Positions 25,290 to 34,656 are shown, numbered from the stretch's first letter. The stretch is 64,000 nucleotides of DNA from Rhodanobacter sp. OK091 (GCF_900142825.1 NZ_FRCH01000001.1:124001-188000); one strand, 5' to 3'. The notes: generated by a model not told the origin, from the sequence alone. Numbers and translations: made by a program.

Positions 25290-26291
25290 GTGAATCAAGC
25301 TAACTCCATGAAAGCCGCAGTTCTTGAAACTCATGGCGGTCCATTCCGGTACGCAACGGTTGCTCGTCCTGTTCCCGGGCAAGGCCAGGTGCTGGTGCGT
25401 ATTGCCGCCAGCGGAATAAATCCCCTGGATCTGAAGATTCGCAGCGGCGAAGCCACCCATGCGAAGCAGGCGCTCCCAGCCGTTCTTGGCATTGATCTGG
25501 CGGGTGTGGTTGTGTCCGTTGGACCGGGCGTGATCTCTTTTAGCAAGGGCGATGAAGTATTCGGTATGACCGGCGGCGTTGCGGGCGTTCAAGGTTCGCT
25601 TGCAGAGTATGCGGCCGTCGATGCGGACCTGCTTGCGATCAAGCCGGGAAATTTCAGCATGCGTGAGGCCGCCGCGCTTCCTCTCGTGTTCATCACTGCA
25701 TATGAGGGCCTCATAGACCGCGCCAACGTCCGTTCCGGTCAGACCGTGCTGGTGCAAGGCGGCGGCGGTGGAATTGGCCATGTAGCTATTCAGCTTGCCG
25801 TGGCGAAAGGCGCGAAGGTCTTTGCCACAGGCTCCGGGAGCCAGTCTGATTTCATCCAGAGTCTCGGTGCAACTCCCATCAACTATCAAACCACCTCGGT
25901 CGAGAAATACGTGGCCGAGCACACGGGTGGCAGAGGGTTCGACGTGGTGTACGACACGGTCGGCGGAGCGAGCCTGGATGCGTCATTCAAGGCTGTCGCG
26001 CAATTTGGTCACGTGGTGAGTGCGCTTGGTTGGGGCACGCACTCTTTGGCTCCGCTCTCATTCAGGGCCGCAAGCTATTCAGGCGTGTTTACGTTGTTGC
26101 CGTTGATCACCGGTGTAGGGAGAGCGCATCACGGAGAAATTCTACGTGAGGCCACGCGTTTGGCCGAATCGGGCGCCCTCCTTCCACAACTGGATTCGCG
26201 GCGGTTCGGTCTGCAATCGGTTGCCGACGCGCACGCTCTACTGGCAGGCCGGAAGACACTTGGAAAACTCGTGGTGGATGTCAGCGCGTAG
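25290..26291 (+). CDS. Zinc-type alcohol dehydrogenase-like / quinone oxidoreductase (MDR)
   Basis: 333 residues from GTG 25290 (AGGA upstream; ATG 25308, giving MKAAVLETHGG, is a possible shorter start). It shows RPVPGQGQVLVRIAASGINPLD (about 25-47), the GroES-like part LGIDLAGVVVSVGPGV, and the Rossmann GQTVLVQGGGGGIGHVAIQLA (about 150-170) with a glycine-rich NADPH motif. No structural zinc cysteines are present, so it is a quinone- or enone-reductase-type MDR. NADPH-dependent detoxification of electrophiles is likely, under the divergent LysR. Confidence 0.9.
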   Translation: MNQANSMKAAVLETHGGPFRYATVARPVPGQGQVLVRIAASGINPLDLKIRSGEATHAKQALPAVLGIDLAGVVVSVGPGVISFSKGDEVFGMTGGVAGVQGSLAEYAAVDADLLAIKPGNFSMREAAALPLVFITAYEGLIDRANVRSGQTVLVQGGGGGIGHVAIQLAVAKGAKVFATGSGSQSDFIQSLGATPINYQTTSVEKYVAEHTGGRGFDVVYDTVGGASLDASFKAVAQFGHVVSALGWGTHSLAPLSFRAASYSGVFTLLPLITGVGRAHHGEILREATRLAESGALLPQLDSRRFGLQSVADAHALLAGRKTLGKLVVDVSA

Positions 26292-26380
26292 TAGCGCAGT
26301 CGAGCACGCGATCTAACGGAGTGGCCTCCGCCGCCCCAACCCATGGTGACTTCGGTCGCCCATTACCAGAGGAAACTACC

Positions 26381-26683
26381 ATGCCTTTTGTTAACGTAAA
26401 ACTCGTGGACGGCGTCTTCACTAGCGAAGAAAAGCACGCGATGGCGAAAGAGCTCACCGACGTGATGGTGAAGTACGAGGGATCCGAAGCATTCCGGGAG
26501 GTCGTGTGGGTGCTGATTGAAGAGCTTCACACCGACGGCTGGCACATCGGTGGCCGCCCATTTGCCGGCCCGAAATCGCTCATGGAGAGCCTCGGAAATT
26601 CGAAGAAGGTCTTCGAGATGATCGACGGTGCCCCGGCGAGCCGCGAGGAGTTCGCCGCCATCATGCCCGCTCACACCAAGTAA
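26381..26683 (+). CDS. 4-oxalocrotonate tautomerase-family protein
   Basis: 100 residues starting MPFVNVKLVDG; after Met removal Pro-1 is the family's catalytic base. GVFTSEEKHAMAKELTDVMVKYEG forms the single helix, followed by VVWVLIEELHTDGWHIGG. It is longer than the classic 62-residue enzyme, as in other tautomerase_4-like proteins. It follows the quinone reductase by 89 bp on the same strand, with AGAGGAAA upstream, and may be co-regulated. Confidence 0.85.
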   Translation: MPFVNVKLVDGVFTSEEKHAMAKELTDVMVKYEGSEAFREVVWVLIEELHTDGWHIGGRPFAGPKSLMESLGNSKKVFEMIDGAPASREEFAAIMPAHTK

Positions 26684-27122
26684 GTCGTTGCGAGTTACGG
26701 CGCCAAGCGCATTGGCTTGGCACCGCGTCGATCGAGCCGTCAGAAGCTTCGAAATTGGCGAAATAGTGTCTTTGAGGAAGCATTCTGACGACTTATTTCC
26801 ACATGACGTTGACGCTGCGGCAGATGGCCGAACTGCCGACACCGCGCGTCCGCGAGTCGATCGAACAGGCGCTTCGCGCGATCGCCGCATGATGCGGCGA
26901 CGCCATCTACCCGCCTTCGCCGCGCTTTCTCTCGACAGGCGAACGGCACCAATGTCGCACATGAAGCGAGCACCGGCTTCCATTCGAACCGGAACAGCTG
27001 CGGCATCGACACCATGCATCTGAAAGACCTTTTGGCCAGATCAAGGCCGTCGTAGTCTTCACGATGGACGCTGCCGCTCGGAGCGCCGCATCGAACGCAT
27101 CTGTCATCCGACCCGGCGCGGA
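26684..27122. other. Intergenic region with degraded insertion-sequence sequence
   Basis: About 440 bp between the tautomerase and hydrolase genes. An IS110-like relic lies at 26960-27080 (minus). A short plus-strand frame at 26803-26892 (LRQMAELPTPRVRESIEQAL) is of unknown origin. No intact gene was seen. Confidence 0.5.
26960..27080 (-). pseudogene. IS110-family transposase N-terminal relic, frameshifted
   Basis: On the minus strand, DGLDLAKRSF is followed after a one-base shift by QMHGVDAA. From memory, IS110-type transposases begin with (V)GLDLAKRVFQVHGVD, so the two halves fit that start with a single-base loss. The DEDD catalytic region and the rest of the element are absent. Confidence 0.65.
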
Positions 27123-27950
27123 CTACGCCTTGAAGAAGGCCAGCAGATCCGCGTTGATAACGTCCGGGTTCGTGGCGCACATGCCATGCGGATAGCCATC
27201 GTAAAGCTTCAACGTGGAGTTCTTGACCAGTTTTGCGGACAGAACGCCGGCATCCTGGTACGGCACGATCTGGTCGTCGGTGCCATGCATCACCAAGGTT
27301 GGCACGTCGATCTTCTTCAAGTCTTCGGTAAAGTCCGTCTCGGAAAAGGCCTTGACGCCCAGGTAGTGCGCCTGGATCGAGCCCATCATGCCCTGCAGCC
27401 ACCAGTGCTCGCGAATCCCTTCCGAGACCTTGGCGTTGGGCCGGTTGAATCCGTAGAAGGGCATCGTGAGGTCTTTGTAGAACTGCGGACGGTTGGTTGC
27501 CACACCGGCGCGGATGCTGTCGAAAACGTCCAGCGGCAGGCCACCGGGATTGGCCGCGGTCTTCAGCATCAGCGGAGGTACCGCGCTGATCAGCACGGCC
27601 TTGGCGACACGCTTGGCGCCGTGCCGGGCAATGTAGTGCGCCACTTCGCCTCCCCCGGTGGAGTGGCCGACGTGGATCGCGCGGTGGAGATCCAGATGCT
27701 CGGTCACTGCCGCCAAGTCGTCGGCGTAGTGGTCCATGTCGTGGCCGGTGGAGATCTGGCTGGAACGACCGTGGCCGCGGCGATCATGCGCGATCACGCG
27801 GTATCCCTGTTGGAGGAAGAACAGCATCTGGCCGTCCCAATCGTCTGCGCTCAGCGGCCAGCCGTGCGAGAAGACGATCGGTTGGGCGGCCTTGTCGCCC
27901 CAGTCCTTGTAGAAGATCTCGTTTCCGTCTTTAGTCTTGATCGAGCTCAT
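27123..27950 (-). CDS. Alpha/beta hydrolase, cofactor-free haloperoxidase (chloroperoxidase) type
   Basis: 275 residues from ATG 27950 (GAGGTAAT upstream). Typical landmarks: [20 protein letters not shown] (23-42), [33 protein letters not shown] with nucleophile Ser in GHSTG (about 95), [13 protein letters not shown] with the acid Asp, and [13 protein letters not shown] with the His. These match non-heme chloroperoxidases and esterases. In vivo they are probably esterases or perhydrolases. It sits in the stress-gene block but is not obviously in an operon. Confidence 0.92.
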   Translation of the reverse strand: MSSIKTKDGNEIFYKDWGDKAAQPIVFSHGWPLSADDWDGQMLFFLQQGYRVIAHDRRGHGRSSQISTGHDMDHYADDLAAVTEHLDLHRAIHVGHSTGGGEVAHYIARHGAKRVAKAVLISAVPPLMLKTAANPGGLPLDVFDSIRAGVATNRPQFYKDLTMPFYGFNRPNAKVSEGIREHWWLQGMMGSIQAHYLGVKAFSETDFTEDLKKIDVPTLVMHGTDDQIVPYQDAGVLSAKLVKNSTLKLYDGYPHGMCATNPDVINADLLAFFKA

Positions 27951-28196
27951 TGCGTGATTACCTCTCTGGTTTGATGGGTGAGAATCCGCGCCATCGAGCA
28001 CGGTGGCACGACATGAGCATGATCCTTTGTGTGTTGTCGAAACCCTTGCCGATAACCTCACTGACAGCCTGGAGCCGCGCCGCCGTTGATGAAGAATCGT
28101 CGAGACGTGGGGAATGTAGTGGGCGTCCTGCCGGCTTCGATGTTCGATGTCTTCGGGAGGGAGCAGGATCAACCTGTTCAGGTGTCCGAAGAGGCG

Positions 28197-28487
28197 CTAT
28201 CCGGCCGCAAAGCCGCGGTAGGGCACCAGTGGCACGATGGAGACCGCCTCTTGCATGCCCAAACCAAACAACGGAAGCCTGCCCAGGGCAGACTTTACGC
28301 CGTCTTCGGATTCGACTTCGAGCAAGAGGCATGCACCCCCCACATCGCCACGGTGCCAGATGTGGCGTACGACGCCTTCGCCATAGAGTTTGCGAACGGC
28401 GGCGGTTTCGGCTGCGAGCCTCTCGGGGCTGTATTCGGATTCCGGGAATACTTCGCTGCGTCGGCGGGTTATCACGATGTACTGCAT
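28197..28487 (-). CDS. Muconolactone delta-isomerase-like (ferredoxin-fold) protein
   Basis: 96 residues from ATG 28487 with AGGAG upstream. MQYIVITRRR is a first strand, followed by FPESEYSPERLAAETAAVRKL helix, VRHIWHRGDVGGACLLLEVES and LGRLPLFGLGMQEAVSIVPL. The last block resembles the LPLFPY segment of muconolactone isomerase-like proteins. No aromatic-degradation genes are adjacent, so the isomerase reaction itself is not implied. It is downstream of the SDR gene (104 bp gap) and probably co-regulated. Confidence 0.78.
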   Translation of the reverse strand: MQYIVITRRRSEVFPESEYSPERLAAETAAVRKLYGEGVVRHIWHRGDVGGACLLLEVESEDGVKSALGRLPLFGLGMQEAVSIVPLVPYRGFAAG

Positions 28488-28590
28488 TTGATTGCTCCTG
28501 GTGTGTTGCCTCGATGGCAAGTCGAGCTTCGAACGCACCTGCCACGTTGACTACGCATGTCGGCTATCGCAGGTAGAACGCAGGCAAGCC

Positions 28591-29409
28591 TCAGGATTCG
28601 AACGAGGTTGCGGTGGCCAACTCGCGCCACGCCGCCATGTCGGCTCTTACTTTCGCGATCTTTTCATCAATCCTGGCAAAGGCATCGGCGCCCAGCGGCA
28701 GCCGCAATGGAGGGGCCTCGGATTCCGCCGCCTGGATGATCACCTGCACAGCCTTCGCCGGATCGCCGGGCTGGCTACCATCGCGGCTTCCGACGTTCGC
28801 GCGTGTCATGCCGGCGGTCGACGCGTAGTCCTCGATCACGCGCTCGGCTTTGGACATGGATTGCGACGACAGGAATTCGGTGCGGAAGTAGCCGGGCTCG
28901 ACGATCATCACGCGAATGCCGAAAGGCTTCACCTCCAGGGCAAGCGCTTCGGACATGCCTTCGACCGCAAACTTGGTCGCGTTGTAGATCCCGAACCCGG
29001 CCGAACCCGCCATGCCGCCAACCGACGAGAAGTTGATGATCAGGCCGGAACGCTGCTCTCTGAGGGAGGGTAGAACTGCTTGGATGACGTTCAGCGTTCC
29101 AAACACATTCGTTGCGAACACATGTCGCGCTTCATCCGGTGAAACCTCCTCGACCGCTCCGACCATGCCGAAACCGGCATTGTTGACCACGACATCGATT
29201 GGCCCGACGGTCTCGATGATATCGAGGACGACTGCATGCACATCTTCCGGGTTCGTCACGTCGAGCTTGAATACGGTCAGATTGGGGTGGCGAAGATCGC
29301 TGAGGCCGTTGCGTGTCGTGCCAGACACACAATGTCCATTCTTCAGAAGCTCTTCCGACAATTGTTTCCCGAAGCCTCTGGAAATTCCGGTTACCATCCA
29401 ATGGGACAT
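28591..29409 (-). CDS. Short-chain dehydrogenase/reductase, classical SDR
   Basis: 272 residues from ATG 29409 with GAGGAACT upstream. Features are WMVTGISRGFGKQLSEELL (TGxxxGxG cofactor motif, 4-22), DVVVNNAGFGMVG (NNAG, about 74-86), INFSSVGGMAGSAGFGIYNATKFAVEG with catalytic Ser, Tyr and Lys (YNATK, about 150), and VEPGYFRTEFL. It is an NAD(P)H-dependent oxidoreductase of unknown substrate, divergent from a LysR regulator with a 14-bp palindrome between them. Confidence 0.92.
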   Translation of the reverse strand: MSHWMVTGISRGFGKQLSEELLKNGHCVSGTTRNGLSDLRHPNLTVFKLDVTNPEDVHAVVLDIIETVGPIDVVVNNAGFGMVGAVEEVSPDEARHVFATNVFGTLNVIQAVLPSLREQRSGLIINFSSVGGMAGSAGFGIYNATKFAVEGMSEALALEVKPFGIRVMIVEPGYFRTEFLSSQSMSKAERVIEDYASTAGMTRANVGSRDGSQPGDPAKAVQVIIQAAESEAPPLRLPLGADAFARIDEKIAKVRADMAAWRELATATSFES

Positions 29410-29440
29410 GGTTTAGTTCCTCGGCAATGATCTAGTGCGA

Positions 29441-29454
29441 CAATCCTAGGATTG
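29441..29454. promoter_or_regulatory. 14-bp perfect palindrome, candidate LysR operator
   Basis: CAATCCTAGGATTG lies midway in the 97-bp gap between the SDR gene (-) and the LysR gene (+). Confidence 0.6.
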
Positions 29455-29506
29455 CCCACACGCACCGTCCAATTAACTTTTACCGGCTCTGTGATTAGAT
29501 AAATTT

Positions 29507-30409
29507 ATGAGCCCGATCGACATCAAGCACCTTCGCTATTTTGTCGGCGTCGCCGACGAATTGCATTTCGGACGCGCGGCAGCAAAGCTCATGGTGACGC
29601 AGCCAGCGTTAAGCCAGCAGATCGCGGCGCTGGAAGCCATTCTGGGTGTGCAGCTTCTGATCCGTGATCGCAGAGGCGTCGTACTGACGGCCGCAGGAGA
29701 GGTCTTTCGAGGACAAGCGATCGAGGTCTTGGCCCAGATGGAAACGATGGTGGAGGTCACGCGCCGCACCGCGTTTCAAAACGAACAGCGGATCGCGATC
29801 GCCATGGTCGAATACACCGACCTGCCCTTTATCGTGCCGGCGTTGACGCAACTGCAGAAGCTCTATCCCAACCTCAAGATCAGCCGCAAGGAAATGGTAT
29901 CAACGCAGCAAATCAAGGCCCTCATCGCCCATCAGATCGACATTGGCATAGGCGTGCTGTTGGCGAATGAAAATCAGGCGGCGAAGATTTCGACTCGATT
30001 TGTCATCGACGGACGATGGCTATTGGCCGTGCCGAGCATGCATCGGCTGGCTCAGGCCAAGGTTATTCATCTCACCGATCTCGTAGACGAAAACCTGATC
30101 ATCTTTTCCCGCAATGTTAACGAGCCGCTCTACGATGCTGTTCTCGCGAGCTTTCAAGGCGCCAAGATTGAGCCAAACTTCGTTTACGAGACCACTCAAG
30201 CGCAGATCGGGCTGCGCATCGTCAAGGATAGTGGCGGGCTGATGCTCGGCGCCGATTACGTGTTGAGAGAGAGGCACGATGGCATCGTCTATGTCCCGAT
30301 CGAAGGGCTCCCGGATTTGAAAGTGCATATCTTTTGGCGGGAGCAGGAAAGCTCCGGTCTCGTCCTGGACTTCGTGGAGTTTCTGGCCGAGGCGGCGCTG
30401 CAAGAGTGA
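29507..30409 (+). CDS. LysR-family transcriptional regulator
   Basis: 300 residues. HLRYFVGVADELHFGRAAAKLMVTQPALSQQIAALEAILGVQLL (7-50) is the HTH and its recognition helix. The effector domain begins near 90 (RIAIAMVEYTDLPFIVPALT) and resembles the CbnR/BenM class. It probably controls the divergent SDR gene through the palindrome at 29441. The Shine-Dalgarno is weak and AT-rich. Immediately after the stop begin IS3 and REP-like relics. Confidence 0.92.
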   Translation: MSPIDIKHLRYFVGVADELHFGRAAAKLMVTQPALSQQIAALEAILGVQLLIRDRRGVVLTAAGEVFRGQAIEVLAQMETMVEVTRRTAFQNEQRIAIAMVEYTDLPFIVPALTQLQKLYPNLKISRKEMVSTQQIKALIAHQIDIGIGVLLANENQAAKISTRFVIDGRWLLAVPSMHRLAQAKVIHLTDLVDENLIIFSRNVNEPLYDAVLASFQGAKIEPNFVYETTQAQIGLRIVKDSGGLMLGADYVLRERHDGIVYVPIEGLPDLKVHIFWREQESSGLVLDFVEFLAEAALQE

Positions 30410-30444
30410 AGTCACACGGCGCTTCGCCTGTGATGTATTCAGGG

Positions 30445-30565
30445 CTCGCCGACAGCGAGGTGACATCAGCAACGCTGAAGCAGGTCGAAGGCGGTCGGCA
30501 AGTCAAGGATGTGTGCCGCGAGCTGGGCATTTCTGACGCCACGTACTACGTCGAAGAATCGAAGA
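30445..30565 (+). pseudogene. IS3-family OrfA relic
   Basis: The frame reads ATLKQVEGGRQVKDVCRELG followed by ISDATYY. IS3 OrfA proteins carry a matching HTH (...FLKQAE.G..VKD.CR..G.SDATYY.W..K). Only about 35 codons remain before the sequence runs into a REP-like repeat; OrfB is absent. Confidence 0.75.
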
Positions 30566-30567
30566 AT

Positions 30568-30623
30568 GGTGTCAGGGACCATTCGGGCGACTTGGTAGAC
30601 GATCAAAATTTGTCCCTGACACC
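30568..30623. repeat. REP-like element, GGTGTCAGGGAC family
   Basis: Perfect 12-bp inverted arms GGTGTCAGGGAC / GTCCCTGACACC 32 bp apart, of the same type as at 19812-19897. Confidence 0.8.
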
Positions 30624-30637
30624 TTTTCCCCTGCTGG

Positions 30638-31243
30638 CTAGCCTCTCCGAGCTGACCATTGCTCGCATAGCGAGAGCTCAGCCTCACCCGTTCTTCGGGC
30701 AACAACCGTGTCCGCGTCAGCACGTCCTTGTGCCGCTGCCCCGACTCCCCAAGACCTCCCTTGACCGAACAGCCCGCCGGCGAACGGCTTAACTACTGCG
30801 TTGTAACCCGCGTCAGGCGAGTGATATAGGGCAAAGACCACCGAGCCTTCCCAGGGATACCAGCCAGTCACACCGAAGGGCACCGTGCCTGCATACCCGA
30901 TATATCCCGGAACGCCACCGGGGTGGACCGGTTCTAGTTCATAGCAACCGTTTGGTCGCTCTCCGGCCGTCGTCGGGCCATAGGCATCGTCCAACCTTTC
31001 CACCGTCCGGCGGTCTAGCGCTTGAGCAAAGAGCACGACATGGCCACGTACCACGACGTTTGGGCTCGTCGCAGATGCACACAAGCCGCGGCAAATGAGT
31101 ATCTCGTATGTCCCCGGAATCGGCGGTTCGGATAGCTGCACCGCTTCAGTACGACTCGTCCCGGCCGACCCCAGGATTCCGAGCGCGAGCGCAAGAAGAC
31201 GCATCCACGGTCGACTTGTTAGGTCATTTGCGACAACTTTCAT
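30638..31243 (-). CDS. Exported hypothetical protein
   Basis: 201 residues from ATG 31243 (GAGGGG upstream). A signal peptide (WMRLLALALGILGSAGTS) is followed by SEPPIPGTYEILICRGLCAS, VVVRGHVVLFAQALD, GCYELEPVHPGGVPGYIGYA and TGWYPWEGSVVFALYHSPDAGY. I do not recognise a family. The sheet-rich sequence with two or three cysteines suggests a small periplasmic barrel. The last 40 residues (GQGRSWGVGAAAQGRAD...) are of different composition and abut a REP-like repeat, so the native C-terminus may be lost. Confidence 0.7.
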   Translation of the reverse strand: MKVVANDLTSRPWMRLLALALGILGSAGTSRTEAVQLSEPPIPGTYEILICRGLCASATSPNVVVRGHVVLFAQALDRRTVERLDDAYGPTTAGERPNGCYELEPVHPGGVPGYIGYAGTVPFGVTGWYPWEGSVVFALYHSPDAGYNAVVKPFAGGLFGQGRSWGVGAAAQGRADADTVVARRTGEAELSLCEQWSARRG

Positions 31244-31487
31244 ATGTGGCACCCCTCAGCCAACTTTGACCACGGACGCCTTGCCCCGGTCGATGACGTT
31301 CGCCACGTTGCAGATCTGCATGGCATCCTGGATTGATTGCTTCTCTACTGACGTGTCGAGCAGTAGCCGCTCGCATCGAGCTGATTTCGGTACGATCCCT
31401 GGGTGGTCCACTGCATTAATGACCGAACTCCAGATATCGATGACTCATCGCCAATCGGCAGACGGAAGCGCTTGAGCTTCCATCTCT

Positions 31488-32627
31488 CTACGGCGGCGTC
31501 CGCAACATGACTATCTGATTGGAGTCATACAAGGTCGCTACCAAAGTATGTCCATCCGGGAGAAAGGTCAGTTCGCGTGGAAACCCCGGCGCCTTGACAA
31601 CCAGTTGCTTAAGGGGAGCGCTCGCATCGACATTCGCCAGCCCGACTATTTCGCCATCGCTACCCTGACCGAAGCGCGCTGACAAGGCCACCCACACCTG
31701 CTTGTCATCCGGGCGTACCGCGACCCCAACCGGACTGGTGCCGATGGCGTAACGCATCGACTTCGGATGCTTGTTGCCGGCGAGCCATTCACGAGCATCA
31801 ATATCAAACAGAGCATTCTCACCGCGTGCGCTTACCCATAATTGGCTTCCGTCTGGCGATACCGCAACCCGAACCGGGTTACAGCCGGCGGCCAGCGCGG
31901 CGATCGGCACACGACGTGGATCAGTGATTGCCTTGGCGATATCAATGCGTAACAGCAGACCGAAGGGATGCTTGCGAGAGCTGCCCTGCTCGTCTGCACA
32001 GGAACTCGGCATGCTTTCCGGGCCACGCTGGCTGGTGGCGTAGAGCCACTTTCCATCCGGCGACAAAGCTAGGCCAACTGGACTGGCCACTACCGCAACG
32101 CTTCCAACCAGCTGGCCCATCACAGATGCGGGGGTCTCGCTCTGCCCCAGATCGAACACGTCGATGCGCGCCTTGTTTTCATCGCTGACGAAGACATGCC
32201 GATTGTCAGGAGCTATGGCCGCATAAACTGCACCGGCACCCGAACCATCGTCGAGTTCACCGAGCACGGCACCTTCGGCATCCTGTTCAAGCTTTGCCAC
32301 ACTCAGCACGCTGGTGGACCGCCCACCTGTCACCACCAACAAACGACCATCGGGAGACAACGCTTCGCCAAAGGCGTAATGCGGAAGCGCCACAACATGA
32401 TCAACCACGAATACGCCATCATGATTCCTCATGGCCACCACTGCCCCGTGTTTGGCCTGCTCAACTGAAACGAATAACCAGCAGTTGTCAGCAGTAGGCA
32501 GAGCGGAAAAAGGGTGCCCTGGCATCGCCGTCGTCATGTCCCGCGTGGGGGCAGCGCACTCCGCCGCCTCGACGTTGAAAGCGAGCGCCAGAATTAGAAG
32601 ACATAGCACGCGAACTAAAAGAATCAT
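31488..32627 (-). CDS. Exported beta-propeller (YncE/NHL-like) protein
   Basis: 379 residues from ATG 32627 (GGAGAGAGGG overlaps; an ATG four codons earlier is possible). Signal peptide MILLVRVLCLLILALAF, cut near VEAAEC. Repeated blade motifs FGEALSPDGRLLVVTGG, YAAIAPDNRHVFVSDE, GLALSPDGKWLYATSQ, RVAVSPDGSQLWVSARG, GVAVRPDDKQVWVAL and LTFLPDGHTLVATLYDS indicate a propeller of about seven blades. No enzymatic residues are recognisable, so it is a periplasmic scaffold or ligand binder. Confidence 0.85.
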   Translation of the reverse strand: MILLVRVLCLLILALAFNVEAAECAAPTRDMTTAMPGHPFSALPTADNCWLFVSVEQAKHGAVVAMRNHDGVFVVDHVVALPHYAFGEALSPDGRLLVVTGGRSTSVLSVAKLEQDAEGAVLGELDDGSGAGAVYAAIAPDNRHVFVSDENKARIDVFDLGQSETPASVMGQLVGSVAVVASPVGLALSPDGKWLYATSQRGPESMPSSCADEQGSSRKHPFGLLLRIDIAKAITDPRRVPIAALAAGCNPVRVAVSPDGSQLWVSARGENALFDIDAREWLAGNKHPKSMRYAIGTSPVGVAVRPDDKQVWVALSARFGQGSDGEIVGLANVDASAPLKQLVVKAPGFPRELTFLPDGHTLVATLYDSNQIVMLRTPP

Positions 32628-33118
32628 CCCTCTCTCCATAGCCTAAATGGGCCTGCGAATGCTCGCGAGCTTAGCCTTAAAAATGGGCAGGCTGTTCAAT
32701 GGACTGAGAGATGGGCAGTATCGCCCCAGGGGGCGACGCAGAGGCAAGTGACGATGCTACGGCGCAAGCCGAGGCGAGTCAGATCCCGATAAGCCGGTGG
32801 AGATTCTGCGAAACCCGACCTTGCCACCCTACCGAGTCCCACCGCACCCCTCATCCAAGTCTGCGAACGTACGAGGAGCTGGATTTCGACAGGCAGGCTA
32901 CGAGGGGCCGAGCGCTTTCGTCGTTTACGCTCCAACCTATCCTTGGCTCAGCGATGGCCTGAGCTGGAGCATGCCACCGGAACCCGCTCTTCGATCCTGG
33001 TTCGACATGTCTCAGCTATACGATCCGCTCCCTTTCCTGCGAAGCAAGAGAGGAAGCGGATCCAGCGAGCCGAGACTCAACGCTGATCAGCCCGCCTGGA
33101 GAGGGAGCATTCCGCCGC
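32628..33118. other. Intergenic region, no gene recognised
   Basis: About 490 bp. Open frames on both strands have no recognisable protein features. Neither a terminator nor a clear promoter stands out. Confidence 0.4.
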
Positions 33119-34345
33119 CTACGGCTTATCAGCGAACAAGCTCAAATCCACCGCATTGGCCATGGCCCGATAGCCCGCACTGTTGGGATGCAGGTGATCG
33201 CCACTGTCATAGGCGGCAAGCATTTTTTCCGGCGCAGCCGGATCGCGGACCGCCTTGTCGAAATCCATCACGCCATCGAACGCGCCGGGGCTGCGGATCC
33301 ATGCATTCACCTGCTGGCGAGTCTTCTCGCCGGCCACGCTGTGATACGGCCAGCCGCTGCCGCCGTAAGGCGTCAGAGTGGCACCGTAAACCTTCACGTG
33401 CCTGGCGTGCGCGCGAGCGATCAATGTTTTCATGCCGTCGATCAGCTGCTGGGCTACGACCTTGTCCTTCAATTCCCAGGCGTAGCCCGAACCACCGATG
33501 TCATTGATGCCTTCCAGCAACACGATCCAGCGCACGCCGGGCTTGTCCAGCGCATCGCGATCGAAGCGTGCCGGCGCGCTGGGGCCGTAGTCGTCGTGCA
33601 GGATGCGATTGCCGCCAATGCCGGCGTTCGCGACCCCGATCGACTTGAGTTTCGCATCGGCCTGCAGGCGCGCGGCAAGGTAATCCGGCCAGCGCTCGTT
33701 CGCATTCTCCTTGGAGCCCACGCCGTCGGTGATGGAGTCGCCAAAGGCAACGAGCGTGTGCTTGGTCGCAGGGCCGGCTACTTCCACGTCGGTGAGGAAG
33801 AAGCGGTTGCCGCTGACCTCGTCTCGCGGGTACTGCACGGCGGCAGTGGCGTCGCCGGTTTCGGTGATGTAGGCGGTGGCAAGGGCGGCGTTGTGGATGG
33901 TCGATGCGTGGTATCGCGCGTCGGCCGGCACGTAGATGCTCACTGCGAGCTTCTGCAACGCCTTCACGTCCATCGTCACCGGGTCGCTCAGCACGCTTTC
34001 GCCCTTGGTGATGGTCACGATGGGCTTGCCGTTGAACAGCAGTGCGTGATCGCTGCCCGGCACCGCATCCGCTTCCTCGGCGCCAAGCGCCACATGCACC
34101 GGGCCCAGCGTGATGGGCACACTGCCGAACAGATTGGAAAGACGGACACGTACCTCCGAACCGCCCACGCTCGTGCGTACGATCTGCCGCACGGTTTGCG
34201 CATTCAAGGCGGGGCCGGCAATATCCGGCGTCGCCGTCCATGTATCCACCCATGCATGACGATCCGCGCCGGTGGCGGTCATCGCGCAAGTCGCGACTAT
34301 GCAAACCGATCCGGCGAACATCCATTTCAATACCCGTTGACGCAT
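33119..34345 (-). CDS. Exported SGNH/GDSL hydrolase (carbohydrate esterase-like)
   Basis: 408 residues from ATG 34345 with GGGAGAAG upstream. Signal peptide ending near MTATGA, then a beta-rich N-domain (TWTATPDIAGPALNAQTVRQ, VRVRLSNLFGSVPITLG). The SGNH core has VAFGDSITDGVG (Ser in GDS, about 210), NAGIGGNRIL (block II Gly), LLEGINDIGG (GxND-like block III) and SGDHLHPNSAGYRAM (DxxH, about 385). It likely removes acyl groups from plant polysaccharide, fitting the glycosidase genes that follow, though the substrate is not proven. The promoter region is shared with the divergent GH27 gene. Confidence 0.9.
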   Translation of the reverse strand: MRQRVLKWMFAGSVCIVATCAMTATGADRHAWVDTWTATPDIAGPALNAQTVRQIVRTSVGGSEVRVRLSNLFGSVPITLGPVHVALGAEEADAVPGSDHALLFNGKPIVTITKGESVLSDPVTMDVKALQKLAVSIYVPADARYHASTIHNAALATAYITETGDATAAVQYPRDEVSGNRFFLTDVEVAGPATKHTLVAFGDSITDGVGSKENANERWPDYLAARLQADAKLKSIGVANAGIGGNRILHDDYGPSAPARFDRDALDKPGVRWIVLLEGINDIGGSGYAWELKDKVVAQQLIDGMKTLIARAHARHVKVYGATLTPYGGSGWPYHSVAGEKTRQQVNAWIRSPGAFDGVMDFDKAVRDPAAPEKMLAAYDSGDHLHPNSAGYRAMANAVDLSLFADKP

Positions 34346-34656
34346 GCCGCTTCTCCCATGTGGTCTTTGCCGCGGAACGTATAGCAAAAATCCCATTAAC
34401 TTAATCGGGATCGGTGATTACAAAATTTATCAGGCAAGCGATGCCCGTAGCGTGGGCAACCATCGGAGACAGGCTTTGTTGAAGGTACCAATTTTCATAA
34501 TCTCCACTGGCATTCTTCGCAATGCCAATCATGATGGATCGAACGGTAGAGTGATTTTTGTGGGACGTCCTCGAATTGACGCCTGAAGTTGGCATGCACG
34601 CATGTCCCGCCACCTTTATCGACAGAAAGTAGCAGGGCCCAACGGGAGTGAACTTC

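Noticed and set aside
32797-33507. 236-codon plus-strand frame
   Set aside because: Mostly antisense to the SGNH hydrolase; the non-overlapping part has no recognisable protein pattern.
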